Shown in pieces: positions 10,052 through 18,646 of a stretch of DNA of 64,000 nucleotides (position 1 is its first letter; each line of letters starts with the position of its first letter). Both the position numbers and the translations under genes were made by a program. The DNA is from Pseudogemmobacter faecipullorum (GTDB lineage Bacteria > Pseudomonadota > Alphaproteobacteria > Rhodobacterales > Rhodobacteraceae): NCBI RefSeq assembly GCF_020539525.1, contig NZ_JACDXX010000001.1, positions 124,001 through 188,000 of the forward strand. Direction: 5' to 3'. The notes under the pieces are model-generated. The model had not been told where the DNA came from. It saw nothing but the letters and a program-made list of their open reading frames with translations, and made no database searches.

Positions 10052-11347
10052 ATGAGTGCTTCAACCCGCGATTCTGGATTTTTCACCGAAAGCCTTTCCT
10101 CGCGTGACCCCGAGCTTTTCGGCGCGGTGCGCGCGGAACTTGGCCGTCAGCGTGAAGAGATTGAGCTGATCGCTTCGGAAAACATCGTCTCGCTGGCGGT
10201 GCTGGAGGCCCAGGGCTCGGTTCTGACCAATAAATATGCCGAAGGCTATCCGGGCAAACGCTATTACGGCGGCTGCCAGTATGTTGATATTGCCGAGACC
10301 CTGGCGATTGAGCGCGCCAAAGAGCTGTTTGGCTGCAAATTCGCCAATGTGCAGCCCAATTCCGGCAGCCAGATGAACCAGGCGGTGTTCCTCGCCCTGC
10401 TGCAGCCGGGCGATACTTTCATGGGGCTCGACCTGAATTCGGGCGGCCACCTGACCCATGGCTCGCCGGTGAATATGTCGGGCAAATGGTTCAACGTCAT
10501 TTCCTATGGCGTGCGCCAGCAGGATCAGATGCTCGATATGGACGAGGTCCGCGCCAAAGCGCTGGAGCATCGCCCGAAGCTGATCCTCGCGGGCGGCACG
10601 GCCTATAGCCGTGAATGGGACTGGGCTGCCTTCCGGGCGATTGCTGATGAAATCGGGGCCTACCTCCATGTTGATATGGCGCATATCGCCGGTCTGGTCG
10701 CAGGTGGCGTGCATGCCTCGCCGCTGCCGCATGCCCATGTGGTGACCACCACCACCCATAAGAGCCTGCGCGGCCCGCGTGGGGGGATGATCCTCACCAA
10801 TGATGAAGATATCGCTAAGAAAATGAATTCGGCGGTCTTCCCCGGCCTGCAGGGCGGCCCGCTGATGCATGTGATCGCCGCCAAGGCGGTGGCTTTCGGC
10901 GAGGCTCTGCGCCCCGAATTCAAAGCCTATGCGGCTCAGGTGAAGAAAAACGCCGCCGCCATGGCGGATGAGCTGATGAAGGGCGGCATCGATATCGTTT
11001 CGGGCGGCACTGATAACCATCTCTGCCTCGCCGATCTGCGCCCCAAGAAGGTGACCGGCAAGGCGGCCGAGGCCGCGCTTGGCCGCGCCCATATCACCTG
11101 CAATAAAAACGGCGTGCCGTTTGACCCGGAAAAGCCGTTTGTCACCTCGGGCATCCGTCTCGGCGCCCCGGCCGGCACCACCCGCGGCTTTGGCGAGGAG
11201 GAATTCCGCCAGATCGCGCGCTGGATTGTTGAGGTGGTCGATGGCCTTGCCGCCAGTGGCGATGCGGGCAATGCCGCGGTCGAGGCGAAAGTGAAGGCCG
11301 AAGTCGAAGCGCTCTGCGCCCGCTTCCCGATGTATCCGACCCTCTGA
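10052..11347 (+). CDS. glyA: Serine hydroxymethyltransferase
   Basis: PLP enzyme interconverting serine plus tetrahydrofolate with glycine plus 5,10-methylene-tetrahydrofolate; central to C1 metabolism. The 431-residue protein shows [26 protein letters not shown], the PLP-lysine motif [19 protein letters not shown], and the C-terminal [18 protein letters not shown] chose ATG 10052 ([11 protein letters not shown]) with GGAG about 8 nt upstream over an in-frame start at 9986, because family members start here. The upstream 256-nt gap has a TATAAC hexamer at 9972-9977 that could be a -10 element, with no convincing -35. A strong terminator follows. Confidence 0.97.
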   Translation: MSASTRDSGFFTESLSSRDPELFGAVRAELGRQREEIELIASENIVSLAVLEAQGSVLTNKYAEGYPGKRYYGGCQYVDIAETLAIERAKELFGCKFANVQPNSGSQMNQAVFLALLQPGDTFMGLDLNSGGHLTHGSPVNMSGKWFNVISYGVRQQDQMLDMDEVRAKALEHRPKLILAGGTAYSREWDWAAFRAIADEIGAYLHVDMAHIAGLVAGGVHASPLPHAHVVTTTTHKSLRGPRGGMILTNDEDIAKKMNSAVFPGLQGGPLMHVIAAKAVAFGEALRPEFKAYAAQVKKNAAAMADELMKGGIDIVSGGTDNHLCLADLRPKKVTGKAAEAALGRAHITCNKNGVPFDPEKPFVTSGIRLGAPAGTTRGFGEEEFRQIARWIVEVVDGLAASGDAGNAAVEAKVKAEVEALCARFPMYPTL

Positions 11348-11376
11348 GACCTTTCAGGATCGAACATCCAGACACC

Positions 11377-11410
11377 AAAAGCGCCGGGCCCTGCCCCGGC
11401 GCTTTTCATT
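11377..11410 (+). terminator. Rho-independent terminator of glyA
   Basis: AAAAGCGCCGGG (11377-11388) pairs with CCCGGCGCTTTT (11395-11406) around a short loop and ends in TTTTCATTTT. A GC-rich stem plus T-rich tail immediately after the glyA stop is a textbook intrinsic terminator. Confidence 0.88.
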
Positions 11411-11443
11411 TTGCGACTGCGCGCCACCGCTTTGCCATGAGTA

Positions 11444-11470
11444 AGGGGCGCCGCAGCAGACGACGCCCCT
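11444..11470 (-). terminator. Probable terminator hairpin downstream of tmm
   Basis: AGGGGCG (11444-11450) and CGCCCCT (11464-11470) form a stem with an internal pairing in the loop, 49 nt past the tmm stop codon on the minus strand. The T run after it is short, so this is a moderate call. Confidence 0.5.
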
Positions 11471-11518
11471 CCCTGTCTGCCATGTGGGGCCTGGTTCTCC
11501 CCGCAAGAGCGCGACCTC

Positions 11519-12862
11519 TCAGTTTTCGAGATAGCTTTCCATCGTATCGTCCAGCGCATCTTTCCACGGCGTATGATGCCGGGGCGCCATGGTGCCGGTG
11601 ATCACCGAGCGATAGGAATTGTTACGGAAGCCCATAACGTCTTCCTTCTTGTGATCCTTCCACTGGAAGAAAATCTCACAAGCCCCGTCCACATCGAAGC
11701 TGGGATAATCAGTCTCGGCGATCAGCTCCTTGACGTAATCGCCCTGATACTGGATCGCATCATGCGCATCCGCCCCGGCATCCTCGCGCGCAACCCGGTC
11801 GGTCACATCCGCAATCATCTCGTCTTTCGACTGCGGCAGAGCGATCCGGCCCAGAATCACATCGCGGGCCCACCAGGCCTGAGCATCGAACATATTGAAG
11901 GTGAACCACTGGTCCTGCATGCCGATATAGAACAGCGCCGGATTATGGACGAAAGCCACCCCTTTATAGAGATCGGCCGTTGCCAGACGGTTCGCCGTTT
12001 TCAGGCGCAGATCATCGGGCAGGAAGGGGAAATGATGCTTATAGCCGGTGCACAGGATGATCGCGTCGATCTTCTTGGTGCTGCCATCGCCGAAGGTGAC
12101 GATATTGCCGTCAACCTTTTGCATATTGGGCTTTTCTTCCCAGTTCTCCGGCCATTTAAAGCCCATCGGTGCGCTGCGATAGGTATTGGTCACCGATTTC
12201 GCGCCATATTTCCAGCATTGCGAGCCAATGTCCTCGGCGGAATAGCTGGTCCCGACCAGCAGGACATCCTTGCCGGCAAATTCACGCGCATCGCGGAAAT
12301 CATGGGCATGGACGATACGGCCATTAAAGCGGTCAAAGCCCTGGAATTCCGGCACATTCGGGGTCGAGAAATGGCCCGAGGCGACGATCACATTGTCGAA
12401 GACCTCGCTGTAGCAATGATCCTTCGCCAGATCCTGCACGGTGACCGTGAATTTCTGCGTCGCCGCATCCCATTCGACCAGGCGCACGACATTCTCAAAG
12501 CGGATCCACGGCCGGACACCGGCTTTCTTCACCCGCCCTTCGATATAATCGAACAGCACCGCGCGCGGCGGATATGAGGCGATCTGCTTGCCGAAATGCT
12601 CCTCAAACGAGTAATCGGCAAATTCCAGCCCCTCTTTCGGGCCGTTCGACCAGAGATAGCGATACATCGAACCATGGACCGGCTCGCCATACTGGTCCAG
12701 ACCAGTTCTCCAGGAGTAGTTCCACAGTCCCCCCCAGTTCGCCTGCTTCTCAAAGCAGACGATTTCGGGAATTTCTGCGCCTTTGGCAGCCGCTGACTGG
12801 AAGGCACGCAGCTGTGCGAGGCCCGACGGTCCGGCTCCAATGACGGCTACTCTTTTTTTCAT
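11519..12862 (-). CDS. tmm: Trimethylamine monooxygenase (flavin-containing monooxygenase)
   Basis: Oxidises trimethylamine to trimethylamine N-oxide with NADPH and O2; cytosolic FAD enzyme. The 447-residue product matches bacterial Tmm in length and in blocks such as [17 protein letters not shown] (FAD dinucleotide fold, residues 5-21), [13 protein letters not shown], a [14 protein letters not shown] segment, the FMO-type stretch [13 protein letters not shown], the NADPH-binding [11 protein letters not shown], and [13 protein letters not shown]. It stands alone on the minus strand with its own promoter (TTGACA, 17 nt, CGTAAT) and a repressor-like inverted repeat over the -10. Other FMOs are possible in principle, but the methylamine genes next door make Tmm the clear call. 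Confidence 0.95.
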   Translation of the reverse strand: MKKRVAVIGAGPSGLAQLRAFQSAAAKGAEIPEIVCFEKQANWGGLWNYSWRTGLDQYGEPVHGSMYRYLWSNGPKEGLEFADYSFEEHFGKQIASYPPRAVLFDYIEGRVKKAGVRPWIRFENVVRLVEWDAATQKFTVTVQDLAKDHCYSEVFDNVIVASGHFSTPNVPEFQGFDRFNGRIVHAHDFRDAREFAGKDVLLVGTSYSAEDIGSQCWKYGAKSVTNTYRSAPMGFKWPENWEEKPNMQKVDGNIVTFGDGSTKKIDAIILCTGYKHHFPFLPDDLRLKTANRLATADLYKGVAFVHNPALFYIGMQDQWFTFNMFDAQAWWARDVILGRIALPQSKDEMIADVTDRVAREDAGADAHDAIQYQGDYVKELIAETDYPSFDVDGACEIFFQWKDHKKEDVMGFRNNSYRSVITGTMAPRHHTPWKDALDDTMESYLEN

Positions 12863-12911
12863 ACTTCATCTCCCGTTGGTCTGGACCGCTTTGCGCGACT
12901 GGTCCTTAAAT

Positions 12912-12950
12912 TATTGCACCAATTACGCGGCAATACGCACCGGCTGTCAA
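12912..12950 (-). promoter_or_regulatory. tmm promoter with inverted-repeat operator over the -10
   Basis: On the minus strand a perfect -35 TTGACA (12945-12950), a 17-nt spacer and CGTAAT (12922-12927, 4 of 6 consensus) face tmm. An inverted repeat TATTGC-N12-GCAATA (12912-12917 and 12930-12935) straddles the -10, which is where a repressor such as the nearby FadR/GntR protein would sit. Upstream of the -35 lies TTTCCCTGTA (complement of 12960-12969). Function is inferred from position only. Confidence 0.6.
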
Positions 12951-12986
12951 CAAATCTTCATACAGGGAAACCAATCAGATAGAAGA

Positions 12987-13019
12987 TCCCTATGATGTGA
13001 CGCAAAAGGCATAGGGAAA
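12987..13019 (+). promoter_or_regulatory. Inverted repeat CCCTATG / CATAGGG before the SBP-like gene
   Basis: CCCTATG at 12988-12994 and CATAGGG at 13010-13016 form an inverted repeat with a 15-nt centre ending at the start codon of the next gene. The units TCCCTATGA (12987-12995) and ATAGGGAAA (13011-13019) both recur, the latter as its complement, within the palindrome 120 nt upstream of mgsA (19631-19650). It could be a DNA operator or an RNA hairpin masking the ribosome site. Confidence 0.45.
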
Positions 13020-14314
13020 TGGGCGCTTCGGGATTCGCACAAAGACTCGCCGTCACCGGCCAGCTGAAACGCCTCGCTATCGCGGCGCGGCGCAGCGTTC
13101 GCATCGGTTTTCTGGCCCCGCTCACCGGCCCGGTCCATTCCTGGGGTCTTCCGGGGCTGAATGGCTGTCAGATCTGGGCCGACTGGCTGAACCAGACCGG
13201 TGGTATGCTGATCGGCGGAGAGCGGCACCGGGTCGAGCTGATCGCCGAGGATTGCGGCTTTGATCCCGACCGCGCCTTTGAGGCGGGGCGGCGCCTGGTA
13301 CAGGAGCGGGAGGTGCGGTTTCTGCTGATGCTGGGCGGTGATTCGATGATCCGCCTCGCCCCCTGGCTGACCGCGCGCAAGCAGCTGACCGCAACCCTGC
13401 TGCCCAGCGACCTCTCGCCTGACACGCCCTATCTGATTGCGCCCTCAGAAGTTCATCCGCTGCTCAATGTCACCGGTCCGGCCTGGCTGGCAGAACACCG
13501 GCCTGATCTGAAACGGGTGGCGCTCTGCAGTCAGCGCGATCTGCTGGGCCTGCCCTCGCTTGCCTCATACCGGGCCGCTTTCCGGGCGGGTGGCTTCACG
13601 CTCTGTCATGAGAGCCTCTATCCTGCCGCAGGGGCGGATGCTGCCGGGATTGTCGCCGCGATGCTGGCCTCTGACCCGCAGATTTTATGCTGGTGTACCA
13701 GTCATACGCCCATGGTCCACGCCCTGAGCGAAGCCGCCTGGCGCGCCGGGTTCCGGGGCCAGATCCTGTCCTCGACCCTTGATGATTATCCCCGGCTGAT
13801 CGCGAAAACCTCGGCCGAATTCATGGAGGGGTTCCTGTTCCAGTTCCCCGATTTCGACGACCCGGCTTTGCAGGATAAATCCTTTTTCTTCAATCGCCCC
13901 GCCGCTTTTCACGCCGAATATACCCGGCGTTTCCCGGGCAGCTGGTCCGCGGTCTCCTGGGAATATGCCTCGGCGCTCGACCTCTGGCATGCGGCGGTGC
14001 AGAAGGCGGGCACCGTCGCCCCGATGTCGGTGCTGGCGGCGATGAAACAGGGCGGGCGGGGCGAACATGCTTTTGGCCCGGCAGAATGGGGCGGTGGTGC
14101 GCTCTACGGCATTGATCATGCGCTGACCGGCGACTGGCCGGTGGTGCAGATCCGCTCGGGCAAAGCACGGATTCAGGGCTTTGGCTCGATCCCCGCCTGG
14201 CTCGCCGCACATGGCCCGCTCCTGCTCGAGGAAATGCAGAAACTGGGCCTGACCTGGCAGCAAAGGCGCGGGCCGGTGCAGCCAGGCGGCCCTTTGCCCG
14301 CCAGCCTTGGCTGA
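13019..14314 (+). CDS. Periplasmic-binding-fold protein (branched-chain/amide ABC type) without signal peptide
   Basis: Related to type I periplasmic binding proteins of the branched-chain amino acid/urea/amide family (Peripla_BP_6 type). Visible features are VRIGFLAPLTGPVHSWGLPGLNGCQIWADWLNQTGG near residues 27-63 (begin VRIGFLAPLTG), then GFDPDRAFEAGRRL and a late AALDLWHAAV-like segment (SALDLWHAAVQKAG). The N-terminus MGASGFAQRLAVTGQLK has no hydrophobic export segment and an in-frame stop lies 19 nt upstream, so a missed signal peptide is unlikely. It stands between tmm and a GntR regulator with no permease or ATPase genes nearby. It may be a cytosolic ligand sensor, as AmiC is, rather than a transporter part; that is inference. 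Ribosome site is weak (AAAAGG). Confidence 0.7.
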   Translation: MGASGFAQRLAVTGQLKRLAIAARRSVRIGFLAPLTGPVHSWGLPGLNGCQIWADWLNQTGGMLIGGERHRVELIAEDCGFDPDRAFEAGRRLVQEREVRFLLMLGGDSMIRLAPWLTARKQLTATLLPSDLSPDTPYLIAPSEVHPLLNVTGPAWLAEHRPDLKRVALCSQRDLLGLPSLASYRAAFRAGGFTLCHESLYPAAGADAAGIVAAMLASDPQILCWCTSHTPMVHALSEAAWRAGFRGQILSSTLDDYPRLIAKTSAEFMEGFLFQFPDFDDPALQDKSFFFNRPAAFHAEYTRRFPGSWSAVSWEYASALDLWHAAVQKAGTVAPMSVLAAMKQGGRGEHAFGPAEWGGGALYGIDHALTGDWPVVQIRSGKARIQGFGSIPAWLAAHGPLLLEEMQKLGLTWQQRRGPVQPGGPLPASLG

Positions 14315-14317
14315 GGT

Positions 14318-15037
14318 CTAGTCTTCCTGCATCAGCAGTTTCTGCTCTTCGATCAGCAAAAGCTTCACATGCTCCACGGCCGCCTCGATATCGCGGGCGG
14401 CGATGGTGTTGAACAGGGTATTATAGGCGCGCTGGCTGGACTGGATGCGCTGCGGCGTCAGATGGCGGCGCATCATCGCGGCGCGGAAAGACTGGCGCCG
14501 GGCCAGTATCACCAGATCATAACAGGCCAGCAGCAGCGGGTTACCGGTCCCGCGCGCCAGCAGACGGTGAAATTCATCCTCCAGCAGCGCGAATTCCACC
14601 GCATCGGTTGTCACCGCCTCCATCGCCGAGAGCACTTCGCCAAGTGCCTCAATCGCGCGCGGCGCCATATTGATGATGGCGAGGCGGATCAGATCCGGCT
14701 CCAGAATGCCGCGCATCACCTGCAGATCCAGCGGGCTGGTCTCGGCCGCCACATCTGAAACCGGGGTCTCCTCGGGGCGGGTCAGGCCGGTGACAAAACT
14801 GCCCGAGCCGGCACGGCGGCGGATCACCCCCTGGCCCTCCAGCACATCGAGCGCCTCGCGGATCGTGTTGCGCGCCACCCCCAGCTCGCCCGCCAGGGTA
14901 CGCTCTGAGGGCAGCCGCTCATCCACCGCATATTCCTGCGACAGGATGCGGGCGAGCAGGGTTTCGGCCACCACCCGGACCGTGGCGCCCAGAGTGTGAT
15001 CGGCGAATAAAGCCGCAACCAGATCCTGTCTGCGCAT
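14318..15037 (-). CDS. FadR-subfamily GntR transcriptional regulator
   Basis: A 239-residue regulator with an N-terminal winged helix (LPSERTLAGELGVARNTIREALDVLEGQGVIRRRAGSGSFV, residues about 42-82, quoted here by its ends LPSERTLAGEL and GQGVIRRRAGSG) and an all-helical FCD ligand domain (about 100-235; EDEFHRLLARGTGNPLLL). Start is ATG 15037, preceded by AGGGAGAG 8 nt upstream; a longer frame to 15115 lacks one. It converges with the SBP-like gene (3 nt between stops) and lies downstream of gmaS beyond a terminator. Such regulators accompany methylamine clusters in Roseobacter relatives; it is the natural candidate for the inverted repeat at the tmm promoter. Confidence 0.88.
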   Translation of the reverse strand: MRRQDLVAALFADHTLGATVRVVAETLLARILSQEYAVDERLPSERTLAGELGVARNTIREALDVLEGQGVIRRRAGSGSFVTGLTRPEETPVSDVAAETSPLDLQVMRGILEPDLIRLAIINMAPRAIEALGEVLSAMEAVTTDAVEFALLEDEFHRLLARGTGNPLLLACYDLVILARRQSFRAAMMRRHLTPQRIQSSQRAYNTLFNTIAARDIEAAVEHVKLLLIEEQKLLMQED

Positions 15038-15109
15038 GATCACACTCTCCCTGCCCTGCCCCTGACCTCTGTGCAAATTCACCTGATGCCGGGGACGACG
15101 GCAAGGCAA

Positions 15110-15147
15110 CCGCAAAAAAGGCGCGCCTCACAGAGGAGGCACGCCCA
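15110..15147 (-). terminator. Rho-independent terminator of the mgs-gmaS operon
   Basis: On the minus strand, arms at 15136-15145 and 15120-15129 (GGCGTGCCTC / GAGGCGCGCC, one G-U pair) are followed by TTTTTT (15114-15119). This ends the mgsA-mgsB-mgsC-gmaS transcript and separates it from the GntR gene. Confidence 0.88.
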
Positions 15148-15193
15148 GGGGGTGAACGGGCAGAGCAGGCCGCCCGCCAGGGGTCTTCTTGCC

Positions 15194-16540
15194 TCAGATG
15201 TCGAGGGTGTTCTTCATCTCCCAGGCGGTGAAATGCGAGGCATAGTCATTCCATTCCGCCGTTTTCATCCGGATATAGGCATTCGAGAATTCCATCCCGA
15301 GGGCCTCTTTCAGCTCGGTCGCCTCATCAAACGCCCGGATCGCATCGAGCAGGTTGAGCGGCAGCTTCGGCGCGCCGGTGATCAGATGACCCTCAGTATA
15401 GAAGTTCACATCCGACCGCGGCCCCGGATCGGCATTGGTACGGATGCCGTCCAGACCGGCGGCCAGGATCACCGCCTGCATCAGATAGGGGTTGGTCGCA
15501 CCATCGGGCAGGCGCAGCTCAAAGCGGCCCGGGCCGGGAACGCGGACCATATGGGTCCGGTTATTGCCGGTCCAGGTCACCGAATTCGGGGCCCAGGTTG
15601 CCCCCGATGAGGTGCGCGGCGCATTGATCCGCTTATAGCTGTTGACGGTCGGGCAGCAGATCAGCGCCAGAGCCGAGGCATGTTTCATGATGCCGCCAAG
15701 GAAGGCACGCCCCTGATCCGAAAGGCCCAGTTCCTTGCTGTCATCCGAGAAAGCATTCTTCGTGCCGTCGAGCGACCAGACCGAGATATGGGCATGGCAG
15801 CCATTGCCGGTTTTGCCCTGCAGCGGCTTTGGCATGAAAGTGGCCCTGAGGCCATATTTCTCGGCCAGGACCCGGGTCATGAACTTGAAGAAGGCGTGTT
15901 TATCAGCGGTCGCGAGCACGTCGTCATATTTCCAGTTCATTTCGAACTGGCCATTCGCATCCTCGTGGTCGTTCTGATAGGGTTCCCAGCCCTCTTCCAG
16001 CATGCAGTCCGAAATTTCCTTGATCAGATCAAAGCGGCGCAGGATGGCGTTCTGATCATAACAGGGTTTGGTTGAATCGTCGAAACCATCGGCCACGCCG
16101 GTGCCATCGGGGTTCAGCAGGAAAAACTCCGGCTCGACGCCGGTTTTGACCCGCAGACCCAGCTCAGCCGCCTCGGCCACCAGCTTGCGCAGCACATTGC
16201 GCGGCGCGTGGTTGAGATCTTTATTCTCCATCACACAGTTTGAGGCGAGCCAGGCCACCTCTTTGTTCCAGGGCAGCTGGATCACCGTCGTCGGATCTGG
16301 CAGCGCCAGCATATCGGGATGGGCGGGGGTCACATCGAGCCAGGTGGCAAAACCGGCAAAGCCGGCTCCGTCATGGCACATGCCCTCAATTGCCTCTCTG
16401 GGGACCAGCTTGGCACGCTGATAGCCGAGCAGATCGGTAAAGGAGATCATGAAAAAACGAACGCCGCGGGCCTCTGCCCAGGCTTTCAGCTCTTTGGCAG
16501 TCTGCGGTTTGGCGAGGGCGGCTCCGTTGTCCAAGGCCAT
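15194..16540 (-). CDS. gmaS: Gamma-glutamylmethylamide synthetase
   Basis: ATP-dependent ligation of methylamine to glutamate giving gamma-glutamylmethylamide, the first step of the N-methylglutamate pathway. The 448-residue protein is a glutamine-synthetase homologue: FFMISFTDLLGYQRAKLVP at the N-terminus, GVEPEFFLLN (metal-binding Glu), QNDHEDANGQFEMNW, GCHAHISVW (His loop) and INAPRTSSGATWAPNSVTW, ending MKNTLDI. The NH(E/D)DANGQFE stretch and length are those of GmaS rather than GlnA. It is last in mgsA-mgsB-mgsC-gmaS, 70 nt after mgsC, and followed by a terminator. A glutamine synthetase role is unlikely given the neighbours. Confidence 0.95.
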   Translation of the reverse strand: MALDNGAALAKPQTAKELKAWAEARGVRFFMISFTDLLGYQRAKLVPREAIEGMCHDGAGFAGFATWLDVTPAHPDMLALPDPTTVIQLPWNKEVAWLASNCVMENKDLNHAPRNVLRKLVAEAAELGLRVKTGVEPEFFLLNPDGTGVADGFDDSTKPCYDQNAILRRFDLIKEISDCMLEEGWEPYQNDHEDANGQFEMNWKYDDVLATADKHAFFKFMTRVLAEKYGLRATFMPKPLQGKTGNGCHAHISVWSLDGTKNAFSDDSKELGLSDQGRAFLGGIMKHASALALICCPTVNSYKRINAPRTSSGATWAPNSVTWTGNNRTHMVRVPGPGRFELRLPDGATNPYLMQAVILAAGLDGIRTNADPGPRSDVNFYTEGHLITGAPKLPLNLLDAIRAFDEATELKEALGMEFSNAYIRMKTAEWNDYASHFTAWEMKNTLDI

Positions 16541-16610
16541 TTTTTTTATCCCTGTTGATTGTTTTTGAAAAACCGGCCCCCTGTCAGAGGCCGGTTCCGT
16601 TTTATTCAGA

Positions 16611-17951
16611 TCAGAAATTCCCGCGCCCGGGGATCCAGCTGGTGCCAGCGAGCGGTACTCCCGCCATGGCTGCAGCCTCCAGGGTCAGTGCGCAAAGATC
16701 CTCCGGTTCAAGGTTATGCACGTGATTTTTACCGCAGGCCCGGGCGATGGTCTGTGCTTCAAGCGTCATAACTTTGAGATAATTCGCCAGTCTGCGCCCT
16801 GCCTGAACCGGATCGAGCCGTGCTGCCAGCTCCGGATCCTGGGTGGTGATCCCGGCCGGATCCTTACCCTCATGCCAGTCATCATAGGCGCCGGCCGTGG
16901 TGCCGAGCTTCTGATATTCGGCCTCAAGACGCGGATCATTATCCCCGAGCGCGATCAGCGCAGCCGTCCCGATGGCAACCGCATCGGCGCCAAGCGCCAG
17001 AGCCTTGGCCACATCGGCGCCGGTGCGGATCCCGCCCGAACAGATCAGCTGCACTTTGCGGTGCATCCCCATATCCTGCAGCGCTTTCACCGCCTGGGGC
17101 AGCGCCGCCAGCGTCGGCTGGCCGACATGTTCGATGAAGACGTCCTGGGTTGCGGCAGTGCCGCCCTGCATCCCGTCAATCACCACCACATCGGCCCCGG
17201 CTTTCACCGCCAGCGTGGTGTCATAATAGGGACGTGCGCCGCCGATCTTGACATAGATCGGCTTTTCCCAGCCGGTGATCTCACGGATCTCGAGGATCTT
17301 GATCTCGAGATCATCCGGGCCGGTCCAGTCAGGGTGACGGCAGGCCGAACGCTGGTCGATCCCCTTGGGCAGGTTGCGCATTTTGGCAACCCGGTCCGAG
17401 ATTTTCTGGCCCAGCAGCATACCGCCGCCACCCGGTTTTGCGCCCTGCCCCACCACCAGCTCAATCGCATCGGCGCGGCGCAGGTCATCGGGGTTCATGC
17501 CGTAGCGCGAGGGCAGATACTGATAGACCAGGGTTTTGGAATGGCCACGCTCTTCGGGCGTCATGCCGCCGTCACCCGTGGTGGTCGAAGTGCCCGAAAG
17601 CGTGGCACCGCGGCCCAGAGATTCCTTGGCCGCGCCCGACAGCGCGCCAAAGCTCATCCCGGCGATGGTGATCGGAATATCCAGCGTGATCGGCTTTTTG
17701 GCAAAGCGGGTGCCGAGCACGACCTTAGTGTCGCAGCGCTCGCGGTAACCTTCCAGCGGATAGCGCGAGATCGAGGCGCCAAGGAACAGCAGGTCATCGA
17801 AATGCGGCAGTTTGCGCTTGGCGCCGCCGCCGCGAATATCATAGATCCCGGTCGCCGCCGCGCGGCGGATCTCGGAGTTGATTTCCTGGCTATAGGTCGC
17901 CGACTGACGCGGAACAGTCTGCGGGATCGCCTTCTGGGTCTCGTCTTTCAT
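16611..17951 (-). CDS. mgsC: N-methylglutamate synthase subunit C (FMN-binding glutamate-synthase-type domain)
   Basis: Catalytic subunit of N-methylglutamate synthase, which converts gamma-glutamylmethylamide to N-methylglutamate. The 446-residue protein corresponds to the FMN/central domain of glutamate synthase: PITIAGMSFGALSGAAKESLGRGA, STTTGDGGM, GQGAKPGGGGMLLG, VDVVVIDGMQGGT-like (GADVVVIDGMQGGTAA) and a late CSGGIRTGADVAKALALGADAV segment that would hold the flavin phosphate. ATG 17951 has GAGGAT upstream; the longer frame to 18044 runs into mgsB. It starts 10 nt after the mgsB stop. In ordinary GltB these domains are fused; here they are three separate genes, which identifies Mgs. Confidence 0.93.
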   Translation of the reverse strand: MKDETQKAIPQTVPRQSATYSQEINSEIRRAAATGIYDIRGGGAKRKLPHFDDLLFLGASISRYPLEGYRERCDTKVVLGTRFAKKPITLDIPITIAGMSFGALSGAAKESLGRGATLSGTSTTTGDGGMTPEERGHSKTLVYQYLPSRYGMNPDDLRRADAIELVVGQGAKPGGGGMLLGQKISDRVAKMRNLPKGIDQRSACRHPDWTGPDDLEIKILEIREITGWEKPIYVKIGGARPYYDTTLAVKAGADVVVIDGMQGGTAATQDVFIEHVGQPTLAALPQAVKALQDMGMHRKVQLICSGGIRTGADVAKALALGADAVAIGTAALIALGDNDPRLEAEYQKLGTTAGAYDDWHEGKDPAGITTQDPELAARLDPVQAGRRLANYLKVMTLEAQTIARACGKNHVHNLEPEDLCALTLEAAAMAGVPLAGTSWIPGRGNF

Positions 17952-17961
17952 GGGCGGATCC

Positions 17962-18645
17962 TCAGTATGCCGACGCATTGTCGATGTTGAAGTTGTAAAG
18001 CTGGCGGGCCGAGCCATAGCGTTTGAACTCTTCAGGCTTTGCATCCGAACCGGCGCGGGTCAGCAGATCCTGCAAAATCGCGATATGTTCGGGGCGCATC
18101 TCTTTTTGGATGCAATCGGCACCCAGGGATTTCACCGAGCCGCGCACGAAGAGCCGGGCCTCGTAAAGGCTGTCGCCCAGCGCATCGCCGGCATCGCCCA
18201 TCACCACCAGATTGCCCGATTGTGCCATAAAGGCCGACATATGGCCGATGCTGCCATAGACGACGATATCAATGCCCTTCATCGAAATGCCGCAGCGCGA
18301 CGAGGCATTGCCCTTGATCACCAGCAAGCCGCCATTGCCGGTGGCCCCGGCATATTGGCTGGCATCACCCTCGATGATCACCGTGCCCGACATCATATTC
18401 TCGGCCACGCCCGGACCGGCCGAGCCTTTCACGGTCACCGTCGCCTGCTTGTTCATCCCGGCGGTGTAATAGCCGGTCGAGCCTTTCACGGTGACTTCAA
18501 TCGGAGCATCCAGGCCGACGGCCAGCGCATGGCTGCCGCGCGGATTGGTGATTTCCCAGGCGGTGGCATTGGTCTGACCATTCTGAGCCTGAAGGGTTGC
18601 GTTCAGGTCACGCAGGGTGGTCTGTGCAAGATCAATGGTCTGCAT
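17962..18645 (-). CDS. mgsB: N-methylglutamate synthase subunit B (GXGXG glutamate-synthase C-terminal domain)
   Basis: This 227-residue protein is the structural right-handed beta-helix (GXGXG) domain of glutamate synthase as a free subunit. It carries repeated short glycine-rich turns, for example VKGSTGYYTAGMN, VKGSAGPGVAENMMSG, GDASQYAGATGNGG and KGNASSRCGISMKG. It starts at ATG 18645, one base past the mgsA stop; a longer frame to 18753 overlaps mgsA and has no support. It works with MgsA and MgsC in N-methylglutamate formation. Archaeal-type formylmethanofuran dehydrogenase C subunits share this fold, but the context settles the assignment. Confidence 0.92.
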   Translation of the reverse strand: MQTIDLAQTTLRDLNATLQAQNGQTNATAWEITNPRGSHALAVGLDAPIEVTVKGSTGYYTAGMNKQATVTVKGSAGPGVAENMMSGTVIIEGDASQYAGATGNGGLLVIKGNASSRCGISMKGIDIVVYGSIGHMSAFMAQSGNLVVMGDAGDALGDSLYEARLFVRGSVKSLGADCIQKEMRPEHIAILQDLLTRAGSDAKPEEFKRYGSARQLYNFNIDNASAY

Positions 18646-18646
18646 A

